DNA of 64,000 nt, taken from positions 12,721,221 to 12,785,220 of the forward strand of contig NW_025062479.1 of the NCBI RefSeq assembly GCF_000002995.4, in the 5' to 3' direction. The translations under genes were made by a program, and so were the position numbers. This document shows, one piece after another, positions 12,825 through 25,000 of the stretch. The DNA comes from Brugia malayi. Lineage: Eukaryota > Nematoda > Chromadorea > Rhabditida > Onchocercidae. The notes beneath the pieces are model-generated. The model did no database searches, was not told the DNA's origin, and worked only from the letters and a program-made list of their open reading frames with translations. How positions within the stretch are numbered: position 1 is the stretch's first letter; every line of letters starts with the position of its first letter.

Positions 12825-14352
12825 AGCTTTACCTCATTTTATTGTATGGAAGTCTGCACATATAAGCTTCATGTTTTCAACAGTTTTATTTTAATAGTTT
12901 GTAAAGATTACAGCATGTGCTCGATAGTTTGCTTCCTTTGAACAAGCAATTATAAGAAATATTTCAAAATACTGAAAAAGTTTGTGCGTTCGAGTGGTTT
13001 GAGGCCAGTGCAAAAAGAAAAGTCTTTGCTCATTGAAAAGACGAACCCACGTGAAATTTGAAAGCAAGTAGTGGCACTACTTGCTTTCAAATTTGGAATT
13101 CTATTCTATTCCACTACTTATGTTTTTTAATAAATTCTAATATTGTCACCAGCGTGGTAAATTGCCGTCCTCTTGAAAGATGTAAATATCATGAAGAATT
13201 GATTGTAGCATTAAAAAAATAGGCCCGGTCATACATACATACAAAATAGGCTGTAAACATTATGAAAACTTGATTATTAACACTGCAAATTGACAAAAAT
13301 GATTTACAAGATTATAAATATAATGCAAACTAACAAATATCACATAATTCATCAATCTGACTGGCTGTAAAAACAGTGTAAGACATTATGTACCACTGTT
13401 AGATGTGGAGAGGATTGTCTGAGTTATTATCGTAATCAATCATATAATTAGTAGACGCCATAGATCAACTGCTGCTGTTATTGTTTGCACTCGTAGATGA
13501 TCTGCGTTACGACTAAGCTGTATCTCATATGAATATTCGTATGATTTTTTATTTGCGAAATTCACTACAACTAGTTCTCTCCGTTTGGAAAACAAGATAG
13601 GGCTTTCTTGCAAACAAGCTCATCTCCTTGTTCTGATAGGGAGTGTCGAATATTTTAATTAATATTTTTAAAAATTTTCTCTGAACTATTAAGGACGATT
13701 ATACCTACTTTTCCTAAAGGAAAAATATTATTTATCACAGTGGAAATAAATCAATATTTTGCGAGATCAAAAAAAAAAAAAAATGACTGAAAATTCCAAA
13801 TGAAATCAGAAAAGCAGCAAGTAAGCTACAGGTTAGTAGCAAGACGAATTGTCAGTGCCTTGGGATTCCTTAGTATTATACTATGTCATTGAGTTAGGAC
13901 AATACTAAATAAGTTGAAAAGTTAAAACTGAGAAACCAGATAAACATAAGTGAAGAACAAAATTATAAATGCATATTGTAAACACAAGTAAAAATCGGAA
14001 AGCTATTACATATCTTTCGAATAAGACGAAAATAAATTTCGAGCAACATCTGCAGTTAACTGATTTGGAAAACAAAGCAACGGGACAATGAAGTTCACCG
14101 CCCAATAATGACCAAATATCATCCTTAACCTGGAAAGAGAAGTATAGCGGTAGCATTTACAATCCTTTTGTTTTCCATCTCCAAATTCTTGGAAAACTTC
14201 ACTCCAGGCTGATCCAAGTTCTACTTATAAAACTTGAATTTTGACATTCCGACATCCTTTTTCTCACACACTATTGCGAAACTGAATGTTTCTTTTTTCT
14301 CTGTAAAGTGACACCAAAAACTGCCCTACAGCCTTTTGATACTGGCCTTCAC
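12825..14352. other. intergenic region downstream of iPLA2
   Basis: No gene was recognised. The region holds the 41-bp palindrome at 13054-13094, an AATAAA at 13129-13134 that may be the iPLA2 polyadenylation signal, and AT-rich sequence with a poly-A run near 13770. Confidence 0.6.
13054..13094. repeat. 41-bp perfect palindrome
   Basis: Two 20-nt arms (13054-13073 and 13075-13094) are exact reverse complements around a single central G at 13074. The left arm reads AAATTTGAAAGCAAGTAGTG. It lies about 230 bp past the iPLA2 stop and 35 bp before an AATAAA. It could be a hairpin in the 3' UTR, the remnant of a foldback element, or a replication-born inverted duplication. Confidence 0.9.
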
Positions 14353-14765
14353 AATAGATCTCACGATATCGTGTGGGTTGCTTCGTGGAAGTTCAAAGGT
14401 CAACCGGAGGAAAAAACGAAAATTGAAGGAAGACTAGATAAAAAAAAGCTTATCATAATGATAGAAGACAGACAACAATCTTCCGAGTGCGAATTTCTAA
14501 ATAATTGTCATCAATCTATCACCTCAGAGTATAACTAGTACTGAATTTATGTTACAAATTAAATTTCATGCGTGTTCATGGGCTCATAATTTTGGCGTTT
14601 CGTCATCTCCAAAATTCATTGATGAAACGAGTAATCAAGTAATCGTTGGCTTCCTGTGTACTGTATTGTATAAACTGTACGTAAACATGCAATTTATATA
14701 CTTATTAGAGAGAATTTATTAATTTGAACTGTTTTGAGAACGCCATGATTGGATCAACATAGGGA
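14353..14765 (+). pseudogene. decayed partial duplicate of the iPLA2 penultimate exon and its flanking introns
   Basis: This stretch aligns with about 11992-12480 of the iPLA2 gene. Shared blocks run in the same order: a TCTCA-GATAT-GTGTGGGTTGCT stretch and GTTCAAAGGTCA, then AACTAGTACTGAATTTAT, then TTCATGGGCTCAT, then GATGAAACGA followed by AATCAAGTAATCGTTGGCTTC, then a diverged AACTGTTTTGAGAACGC block. The exon part has internal deletions and its acceptor has changed from ATTACAG to GTTACAA, so it cannot be spliced as in the parent gene. No other iPLA2 exon was found nearby. Both intron and exon are copied, so this is a DNA-level tandem duplication and not a retrocopy. Confidence 0.85.
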
Positions 14766-14847
14766 ACAGAAAATAAAGGTATAACAGTGAGTGTCGACTT
14801 TATGATGAAAGCTTTAAGAAACTTCAAGCGAATCAATAATAGAAATG

Positions 14848-16628
14848 CTACACGTTGGTCGATAAGTAGTGCAATTTGAGACTAGATTACCATAAAGGAA
14901 TAAATAAAATAATAGAGTATTTAACAATAAAAAGAAAACGATAATAACGACAACAAGAACTACTTTTGTTAGCTTCATACCTTTCTGAATAAGTTTCACC
15001 ATCACCATGCAATTCAATTTTTCTGCTTAATGTGTGATAATCGTACATCGTATAACCATTTAATGTATAAAACATCTAAAATCATACAAACTTATTAAGC
15101 AAGTTTTTTTCTAAATAAAATTTTAGAAATGGCTTTGAATCAATTGAAATAACAACGATTTGACGACAATGATAAAGTGGTATTCAAAAAATCAAGATTT
15201 CATTCCGCAGCATACTTGTATATCTCAAACAAGCACAATAATGAGAAAAATCAAATCAAAAACACAGGAGCTGGAAAATTAAACTTCACCTGTGAACCAA
15301 AAAAGATAAGCGCAACAACGGAGATGGCCATGCATATGCTGAATAAAACACAAATAGCTGTGTTGGTAAATATTTCATAGGAAATAATCCACCGAAGGAC
15401 AGCAACCGGTGCCAGAAGCTTTAACCAACCAAATGGGTAAATATTAAAATCCATGTACCGCAGCAAATACATCAGATTGTAAAATGAACCTACCGCAGCA
15501 CCAATACTTGCCCATAGGACAAAAACGATGAAAAAACGCTAAAACTGCTTTATTAAGAACAATCAAATCAAAATATGAAAAGTGACAGGAAATAAAATGA
15601 GTAGTTCATAATGACAGGAAATAAAATGAGTAGTTGATAATAGTAATAATAATGGTCGCTGACAATAAAGTCCAGTCAGTAATGATAATAGCTTTTTGAA
15701 TATGTTACTCTATTAATTTTGTAAACTTATAAAATTAATGCATTTCTGCTTGAGTAATTGAGCGTATTACACAAACCGTTTTCCACGGAGTACATGCAAC
15801 AATGACTAAAATAGATTTATAAAATGATAAACAAAATGAGCAACACCATTCCATACTTTTTAATTTTCAACATCTTTCATCTTAAGTGTCTGCAAAATTT
15901 CTTTTCCATTAGCTAACCTGATTAGCAATTCCAACACAAGCACCCGTTACGAAGCAATGATGATCTTTTCTCAGAATGCACATATTACAGAGTTTGCAGT
16001 GATGACTCCTTAGTGGTGCTATTCGATTACATTCTAAACAGTATTTACCAGCACCTTTCACGGTTGTCAAAACTGCAACGCCTTGCAACCAACGCTGTGG
16101 ATCATTACGCCTAAAATGATGATTATATTTGCGAAATCCAATCAGCTCATTTGACAGAATTAAGAAAATTAGTCTTAATTTTACGAACTAAATTTATAAA
16201 GTAATTCTGTGGAACTGATTCAATTATGAGTACCACCACTTCATTCTGTCGCATGAATAGTACTACCGAGACAAACTACAAATCGCGATTCTTATACACT
16301 ACACAATTCTGTAACATGTTTTTCTACCGATACCGAAGCTTAAGTTCAATTTCATTAATGTTGGATCTGAAGCTTAAGTTCAATGCTGTTAATGTTAGAA
16401 CCTAAATAATGAATACCTGCTATAAATGATGAATAGAAGAAAATTGACGAGCAATTCCAAAATGATGACAATACCAAAACAATTTGCCTGAGCACACTGA
16501 TCAGGCTGATAAGTTGCTGGACATGTATAGAACAATATTAGAAAGTAGATACCAAAGATTAATAATAGCGTATAAACAACACCAGCAATATTGGCACATT
16601 CATACACTCCCCATGTCTTTAGCCGCAT
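14848..16628 (-). CDS. DHHC palmitoyltransferase, ZDHHC24-like
   Basis: This integral membrane enzyme transfers palmitate to cysteines of target proteins. Exons on the minus strand are 16628-16417, 16110-15918, 15538-15290, 15075-14981 and 14881-14848, with agreeing phases. The first exon encodes two membrane helices (AGVVYTLLLIFGIYFLILFY and CFGIVIILELLVNFLLFIIY). The cysteine-rich domain follows: YCLECNRIAPLRSHHC, CKLCNMCILRKDHHC, then FVTGACVG. The DHHC active site is intact. Two more helices come next, then a short tail with LNGYTMYDYHTL, which matches the TTxE-like region of the family. The FVTG residues after DHHC differ from the usual PWVG and fit the ZDHHC24 branch. The start at ATG 16628 follows an ATATTAG acceptor. 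The gene converges with iPLA2. Confidence 0.85.
15583..15640. repeat. tandem repeat, two 29-bp units
   Basis: The unit TGACAGGAAATAAAATGAGT-AGTT-ATAA occurs twice in direct succession (15583-15611 and 15612-15640) with a single C/G difference. It lies in an intron of the DHHC gene and looks like a recent slippage duplication. Confidence 0.9.
16335..16402. repeat. imperfect tandem repeat, two 34-bp units
   Basis: Two units each begin GAAGCTTAAGTTCAAT and contain TTAATGTT. They start at 16335 and 16369 with a few differences. The repeat sits in the first intron of the DHHC gene. Confidence 0.8.
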
Positions 16629-17692
16629 ATCGTCTTGGAAATTCGATTCCTAATATTTAAATATTGGACGATTCATTTACACCTCATTATTTCGAAAAGA
16701 AGGTACCCTACATATGATAATATACAACACCACTATCATTTAAGGAATTGAAGCGAGATATATTACCTGGAGCAAATTAGTTCCCCATCCCTGCCTCACC
16801 ACTATCATGTTTCATTTCATCATATATAAAAGCATGACTGCTGACAGTAACCAACCTTACCTCAGGTCTTTGCCGCTCTCAGATCTTTAAAATTAAAAGG
16901 TCCAAGTTATACTCTAACTCCCCAATCCTGTCGTTTCGATTTACCTTCTACAAAAATTGCAGGTTATCCAAAATGCTCCATATTTTTCAAGTCGCTCGTC
17001 TGTTCCTATTGAATGTCTCGAATCTTCCAAAGGATCTATTAACTGACCTTATGCACAAACTCCCGACAAAACAATAACAGACAGTTTGTACTGGTTGTCG
17101 AGATTACCAAGTGCCATGATCCGAAACCTAGAAACTTTATCAAGCAATCCCAATATCCGAGTCATCTCTCAATTCGGCTTTTCCTCTGGTACCGCTCACA
17201 ACTAAAACACCACTGAGCTACAAGTTCCATCAGATAAAGCACAACCTATAAGCACTCTCTGAAGCTTTGCAGCTTAAAACGTCAAAAACTTAACAGGTTA
17301 TCAGCAAGTGAACACATTTGAAATTTATTCCAACTGTAATAAATGTTAAATTTAACCCAAGGTTCTAATCACTAAAATTATACCCCAACTCAACTATACT
17401 TTCAATCTACAGTATCCTATGTTTCAAATACATCATATATATATCACAACAATAAGATCATTTGTACATTGCTTTTAAAGTTTATGGAGACCATGTATAA
17501 CAGCACTCATAAATACACTATATTATTGAATCACCAAAAAACTAAATATTTTTCAACTTAATAAAGTAATAAGGAAATTAACAGGTTAGAAAGTTAGAAA
17601 ATATTTGTCAACTACGTCCATAAACACAACTCGTCCAAGTAAAAATTAAAAGATAAAAGAGATATATTTTTTTTTAGTTTTTCCTTTTCAAA
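16629..17692. other. non-coding stretch upstream of the DHHC gene
   Basis: No conserved exon was seen. The part at about 16770-17290 is less AT-rich than its surroundings but has no long open frame on either strand. Confidence 0.4.
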
Positions 17693-17933
17693 ACAAGAAA
17701 CATACAAAATATTTACCAAAAAGTACCAAAGATGCAATAATATAGTAAGTACCCGAGTATCCGAGCGTAACATATAGAAAAAAATTACAATGGATGTATA
17801 TCTTTCTACGCCATGCTGAGTATTGCATCTTTTCAGTGTAATCTATTCTTAATAGTGATAACAACAAAATGGCAGTGGACAAAGAAAGCACGAAAAAAAT
17901 TTTCCTGGTGATTTTGTCACAAAGACTAAAAAT
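17693..17933 (-). CDS. unassigned membrane-protein exon (two predicted helices)
   Basis: On the minus strand, an exon bounded by TTTTTAG and a GTAAAT donor encodes about 80 residues, starting LCDKITRKI. A helix (FFVLSLSTAILLLSLL) follows, then a charged loop with YTEKMQYSAWRRKIY, then a second helix (FFLYVTLGYSGTYYIIASLV). Codon pattern and layout look coding, but I do not recognise the family. An ATG near 18092 (MKFERHYVF) might be an upstream start, but its phase does not fit simply. The exon does not join the DHHC gene in phase. It could be a small separate gene with unseen exons, or chance. Confidence 0.3.
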
Positions 17934-18700
17934 GGATCAAATAACGTAGTATTCAAACATGTTTAATCTCATTTATACGACTGATTTGAATTACAACAGC
18001 GAAAAAAATCTTAGATATGACAATTCAATAAATACATCTATAAAACATACGACAAAAAAAAATACGAAGACATAATGACGCTCAAATTTCATCACATGTG
18101 ACCTCGTGTATAAGTAAGCCCTATCGATAGCCAAATCAACTAGTAACTTAGCAAGAAAGTTTGACCTAAGTTTTGTTTGGAAAACTGTTGCATCGCCATC
18201 CGCAGATGCATCACATCGGATTTATTTATAAAATACTCAATGATCAACCTCCAAAAAGCTGAATGGCACTTGCAGTAGTATTTGGCATAACAATCCCAAC
18301 AGTATGTTAAACAGCATAAATCAACTTGTTATTTCATGACTAATTATCTACCAAATGTATCTCCAAACAATTTCTAGTGCTTTCGTTTTTTGTAAATCTG
18401 ACTTATAGAATACGTGAATAATTATCCGGACAAATACATACAGTGCCAAGTCACTTCTAAATTTAACATTTTTCGAAAGAAGCAAAAGATTTCATTCCTT
18501 TAAGCATTTATTTTTGTCATCGCCAGTTCAATTGAATCGAAATTAAATGATAATAAAATTGTATGATAAGAATTATTTGGAAACCCTAAAATACAATGAA
18601 CACGATAATATATTCTACCTTTTTTAATCTGAATGAATGATTGTCCTTTTTTCCCGCCACTTTAACCAACTTCTGGCATTATCAGATGCGAATTTAATTG

Positions 18701-20652
18701 CTAAGGTTTGCTGAAGTAACGCATCAGCATCTCGGTAATTTTGGCTGACGTCCTTTCTGCAACCCGTAAGGGTGAATCACCAGAATTCGATACTGCTGCA
18801 GCATCAATACCTGAAAACACTATTCTTATATAAGTGAGAATTAACAAATCATTTTATTGAATTAACCTATTTAATTTAATTTGACTCTATTTTCACAGGT
18901 AACGATAGGAGATTTTTTTTAATCCCAATTATTGCATAATGCCATAACAAATGCGGATACTTTTTCCTAAAAATTTATTACTCATTTTCTTTACATATAA
19001 AGCTAAAATGCACAGTAATATCCTATCATATTATACTCGTCATCTTAGATATACACAAAAGTCTTTTATAATTGAATTATTTCTCATTTCTTATGAAATT
19101 TCCATTATACTTTGTACAAGGAATGCATATTCATTTGTGTTTCTTGTGTGTGTGTGTGCATATCAATTATGAATGCAGAATGCATAATGAAAGTTTTCTG
19201 TTCCAGACACCAAGCAAAAATCCCAAAATTAACTTATACAGCATAACAGGAAATAAAACCTGGTGCTTCAAGAAGATAGCGAACTGTTGTAAGAACACGA
19301 TCTTCTGATTGATTCGACGTGATCGCAAGATGTAATGGTGTAAGATTGCCGTGCGAACGACTGTTAACATCAACGCCATGACGAAGCAACAACGCTACAA
19401 CTTCACACATCGACCACGTTGCTGCGCAATGTAACACCGTCCAACCATCATTCGTATTCCATTCCGGATTAGCTCCAATCGATAGTAAGTATCCGACAAT
19501 GTCAGTATGTCCACTGTAAGCAGCTCGATGCAATGCCGTATACCCGTCCACATCGCGAGCCTATTAAAGAAATTAGCACTTCTATCGTGCAATCTATATA
19601 TAGAACTAGCAAACGTTAAAATTTAATGATAAAAATAAGTAATTTTTTTATTTATACTTGTTACTTTTTTTTTCATCCCACTACAGATGAGTGGAACAAA
19701 GGCCAGAAAGATATCTGGTCACGGATAACACTTTTTCTCATAATTTCTTTTAAAATCTTGCATAAATTAGCAGTGGTGATACTATACTGTTGTTGGAATG
19801 AAAAGTTTCAATTCTCATCTCACTCCTTCTTGCCTCGCTTCAACTCACAAATTCTTTTCAACAATAACAGAGTGCCAAAATTTATAGTGTGTGGTACTTC
19901 CCAATTAGTTCTAGTGGTAGAGCCACTATTCATCTATCAAAGTGCATTTTAATCTTAATTTCTTTTCACAAAACTAGAGAAACTCGAACCGATAGCAAAG
20001 ACGGATTATTTTCGATCAAATCTTTAAGCGATTCCAAATTACCATCTTCAGCTGCAGTCAATACTTGCTCTTTTGGATCATTCATATCCTTAGCCAAGAT
20101 GCCATCATCATCGTCATCGTCCCAACGAGATGGAAGTTTTCGTTTATTATCGCGTATCTTTGCCATTAGCTTTGACTGCCTTGTAAACTGCAAAGATGAG
20201 ACTGCAGCTACAAAGATTTCGTTTTATTCCACTGCATCAGATAAAAAAAAAAGCGCACCAACTATGTATCACAAGATGTTCCAATTACTTCGAAACTGCT
20301 TTAGAAACCAAAATCAGGATTATCTATTTGAATTTCTATCCTATGTGACTATTCATAAAAACTGACAAAGGGCTGTGCAATATTGCAGAGTACAAATTAA
20401 CTTTGAAACGATCTTGCTGAATCCAGTCATACGTTTATACAATAAAGTTCAAATGATACATACATCAATGACAGATGGAATAGTATCCTCCATTTCAGCG
20501 GCATTATTACCATCAAAATCTTCGAAACTTTGGCAAAGTGTTGACGAAGTGGCGGTCGACATGGATGATCCCGGTCGGTTATGCTCATAATCAGTTGTAA
20601 CTGTACTGGAATGGATTTCCATCGGTTCCTCATTTTCCGAATCGACCATCAT
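18701..20652 (-). CDS. ANKRD49: ankyrin repeat protein ANKRD49
   Basis: Minus-strand exons are 20652-20464, 20187 to about 19994, 19560-19261 and 18810-18701. The N-terminal half is acidic and polar (MMVDSENEEPMEI; then LPSRWDDDDDDGILAKD). Ankyrin repeats follow: VLTAAEDGNLESLKDLI, DVDGYTALHRAAYSGHTDIV, NTNDGWTVLHCAATWSMCEV and NLTPLHLAITSNQ. The last exon (SGDSPLRVAERTSAKITEML) matches the conserved end of the family, just before the stop. DGYT-LHRAAYSGH-DIV and DGW-LHCA are diagnostic of ANKRD49, a small nuclear ankyrin protein studied in spermatogenesis in mammals. The donor after LLS is ambiguous (GTTCGA or GTTTCT). A minus-strand AATAAA lies at 18507-18512. The start follows a CTTTCAG acceptor near 20693. 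Confidence 0.9.
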
Positions 20653-22096
20653 ACACGACCACCTTCCTTTCCTGATTTGCTCCTTTTAAATTCGACTCAT
20701 CCTGAAAGCTTTATTTTGTTATACGTAACTTACCCACGCCACACCTGAAACCACCGCTTACCATCCACTGTCCAGGTATGACACTAATTTATCTTTCAGA
20801 AACAAATTTTGACGGTTACACGATATGAAAAAATATTTGGACCATTTGCATAAGGATGATTTGATAAAGTTGAATCAAAAGATGATAAAGACTAAGTTAA
20901 TTATTTCAGGTTTCAGCTTCCAAGCATTAACTTTTTCATGTCACGTGGAAGAGAGTGAATGAGTGTCACTACTCACTTACTCTGTCTTTTGCATTAATTA
21001 CCCATCTATAGTTGACTCTTTACTGCAAATTTTATTTGTAAGAATTCCACTTATTTCTCATTTTTGCCATATTTATTTCAAAACAGTATACTATAAAATT
21101 TTATATCAAACATTTTACTAGTCTTTCGGAACATCTGAATCTCCATGAGCAGCTGCTAAATATTGATGGTATTGCTATAGACGTATGAAGATTTCCTAGT
21201 AGACTAAATTGTTCTCACATTAGGTATTTGCAAAGGTCAGAATCAGGAGATCTTAGGATTCTATGAAATGTTTGTTAAGCCCAGGTAAATAGGCGTCATA
21301 TGACATCAGAATATTCGTCAAGTAACGGGTTATCTCTAATTAATGTGTGTAAATGTATTCTACCCGAAAATAGCCCATATAATTTACATTACTGATCAAC
21401 TATCTACCAATACATAAGATTCTGTTAGCATTTTCATTTTACCGTCTTCATTGCGAGATAACACTCACACTAATTTCTGCATACAGAAACGCATTAGGAC
21501 TTATTTTCAACTCTGTTTTATCTTCTACGCGCAAAACTCCACATTTATTCATTTGCAATTGCAAAGGTCATTAATACTAATTATTTATATTTAATTATAT
21601 ATTAATATACGTATTAAATGCATCAACCGGCACTGTTGATCTTACTGGAAATCATTCTTTAAAAACACATGAGTGCACGTGAGCATTTTCGGAAAGCATA
21701 TATAATATATAGCATATATAATATATATTATATAAAATATATTCATTCATATAATAAATTTTAAAATTCTACTTTTTATTTTTGGGGTCATATTTCCATT
21801 CGTATTTGGATGTTTTCTTTCTATATTAATCTGCATGGGTAAGAACAGATACGCGGGGTGGACAAACTTTTGTTTATACGGCAGAAATGTATGCGATAAC
21901 ATTTTACTGTCATAAAATTAAATCATCAAGTATATGGCTAAGGCTTAATTCGATGCCATCAAACCTTGTTGTTGAATTGCTGTTGATACACTGTCAAGGC
22001 ATTTTCCAGAAACTGCTTAATTGCCTCCCAGTCCTTGGCTCTCTTTGATGACATACTTTTTGGTTTATTGTCACGTTGTTGGTGTTGATTTGAATC
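20653..22096. other. AT-rich intergenic region
   Basis: No exon was recognised. A tandem pair of AGCATATATAATATAT units followed by further AT runs lies at about 21695-21745. A minus-strand AATAAA at 22074-22079 is the likely polyadenylation signal of the pappalysin-like gene, about 20 bp past its stop. Confidence 0.6.
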
Positions 22097-25000
22097 TCAG
22101 ATTCGATCCAGATATACGTCATTCCGTAATAAAAAAGCTGCGTCTGCTAACGAAATTGTGAACATATCCGGGGAGGCATCCACAACTGGATATGACATCG
22201 GTTCAGTGATGGAATGATGCCGTCCGTATCGAATTGTACGCTTTATTGTACTTTTACGCTCGTGTAATGCGCTGAAATTATACATGTGAAAAAGAAGCTG
22301 AAATGTCAAATTTAGTAATATTTTTCAGCTTCCAATTGATTTTTTCTCAAAAATCAACCAACAACATTATTTTTTCAAAAACTGCCATACTTCAACTTAA
22401 AATATCCCCCAAAATTCTTCTCCGTTTAAATTCTCTTTTACAAAATTCTGTCCTTTCAATCCACAAAATGTATGACCTCTGAACTTGTTCTGCTTCAGTC
22501 TTTCCTTTTCGATTGATTTATTATTACAATTAAATTTATTATTATTATTATAACTAAAAGCACACTTGTTGGAACTACCGGCATCACTAATCGATGCCAT
22601 GTTTTCTGCAGCAAATGGATCGATACATTGACATAGAAATGAAGTGCATAAGGAGGGGAACATCAAGCGAACACATCCACCACGTACAGTACTCGCGCAA
22701 CAGTCGCCACCATCCCAGTCACAATAACCGCGATTGTTTTGAAAATCACACCAACCATCATCCATGAATTCCTATTATAGGAACGATGCTAGTTGCAACC
22801 GCTAACAAAAAAAAAAAGAACTTTTTTCCGGGACTTTCACAGTCCAAGAAAGTATATTTGACTCTGTCTACTGGTTCATTATCTGCGTGTCACAAGGCAT
22901 AACTCGTCCATACAGTAGGTAAAACCAACTAACATCAAAAAAAAAAAATGCGCATCTTTACCGTTAGATTGCATTTTCATTCAATCGACTGCAGAAGTAC
23001 GCAATACTAATCTATATTTTCCTTTGATGGTTCAAGTTTCAGCGATTAAATAGAATCAGTTAAGGCTTAATGCATTTTGCTAATAATAAATTATGAAAAG
23101 TTCTAAAAGATGAATTTCCAAGCTAAGCATATTGTGTTTAGATGAAGAAGACGTACCCTATTACAAGAACGTACACAACTCAAAGCATCCACTTGAGGAT
23201 AAAATGTTGATGAAATGGTGCATGAAATACTGTACACCGTACGAAGTACCAATAAGTTTTCACCACTTGGTAAAGTTTGTGTTTCCTCCAATACTGCATC
23301 ATAACCTTGCTTACGACATTGTACCACACACACAGCACCTGAAAGTTCAATTATATTTGCAAGCATTTTAAAAGGCCATTCCGCTTAGCATATTGCAATT
23401 AAACGCTTTACAAAAATACTGTGCAAGAAAAAATACTGCCTATAAGCCGAATACAGTTCTAGAAATCGAAGTTATGATGCCGAGCGTCAAATTTTCTTAC
23501 TTAAATTGTCTGCTGATACTTGACTTAATAAAACGAAATCAGAAAATGATGCAATTTCTACGGAAGAGAAGTTTATTATATATTCGAAACTACTGAGATT
23601 TGTGCGCTAGAGTTCTTTTACCGGGATACAATCTTCTCGGACATGTGAACTGGATATTCCGCATACTCGGTGGCGAGAGACAGGCTGTTTATGGCGATGA
23701 ACGCTGAAAGCGATTTGACCAGGTACCATCCTTCTTGCACAACGAATACTTGTGCTACAAAACAGAACCGCAATAAGTAGATGATATTTTAGAGTTTCTA
23801 TGAATTGAAAATGTACTTCGATTCACAAATAACATTTTGATGCCATCAGTTATGCTATCAGCAATCTTGGCTAGCCTCAGAGAATATGAAAAGCATAAAT
23901 CAGGGAATAAGAAAAAATTAACTTGAGCTATTCCAGGACACTGGAACCGATAACTGGGACCAATCTCGAAACCGTTTGTACAGTTGTACGACCCGATATA
24001 TACAATTTTTGGTGAGGGACATGTAACTGGTATGCAGGATGGACCAATCCAAACACCGTCGTCCGAACAGACCAAACGAATCCTGTAGTTTATTTTTTAT
24101 TTTTTTTTTGGGAGCAACTTTATTTCGGAAGACTAACAAGGATATAACTATCAAATATTCAATTTTTTAAAAAAAAAAAAAAAACTCCCTGTCAACTGAT
24201 GAAATTCATCTTATTACCTTTCATTAGTGTCACTTCAAATTCTCAACTTACTTTAAACTACTCCATATAACGAAGATATATGGGTGGTATCAATAAAAAG
24301 TAAAAATGATTCCATATCAATTACAAAGAGATGCTAACAATATATGGTGACAAGAAAACTCCGTAAAAAATTCTGATTCAAGAATTACTTAGTATGCAAT
24401 GTTTGCATTTGTGATGCACGGTATTGTCGAAAGCAATTCAGTCTGCATACGATGGATACTGGGTAGGAAGTCTGCATATCATAAATACGTTTCACTTTAC
24501 AGTTAATTGAATCATATGAAATATTAAGCGCCAATAACCCTTCTTGTGAACAAACAATCTAGAATCCACGAGATCTCATTTGTGAGACTGCGAAAACTAC
24601 ATGGAACAGTAGCGAATGCGCAAACTGAATGGAAAAATTCCTTTAACAGTTTTCTGATTTCAGTATCATCGAATGGCACGTTGAATTAAATAATTAGATG
24701 AATGTACAATTTTATATACCTGGCAAAATGCTTTCGGCAGTGTCCATAAACCATTTTCTTCGCAAATGATATAATTTATTTGTCCTGTAAAAGCATACAC
24801 TCAGAAATTTCTTTCATAGAAAATATCGATGGTTTTGAAAAAAAAAAAAAAAAAACTCCAGTTAATTAATGAACTAGAGTAGCAAGCAGATTTTGCTAGC
24901 AAATTAAATTCTAAAAGTTAAAAAATCTATTAATTCAAAACTTTATGAAATTTTCTCTGAACACCATAATGAGACTAAAAGAATTGTTGAAGAGCGCAAA

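Noticed and set aside
19897..20000. tRNA-like A-box sequence (TAGTTCTAGTGGTAGAGCC)
   Set aside because: No acceptable B box, anticodon stem or acceptor pairing could be laid out, and it lies in an ANKRD49 intron.
19889..20365. 158-residue plus-strand open frame
   Set aside because: It is the antisense shadow of an ANKRD49 exon, whose minus-strand reading matches the family.
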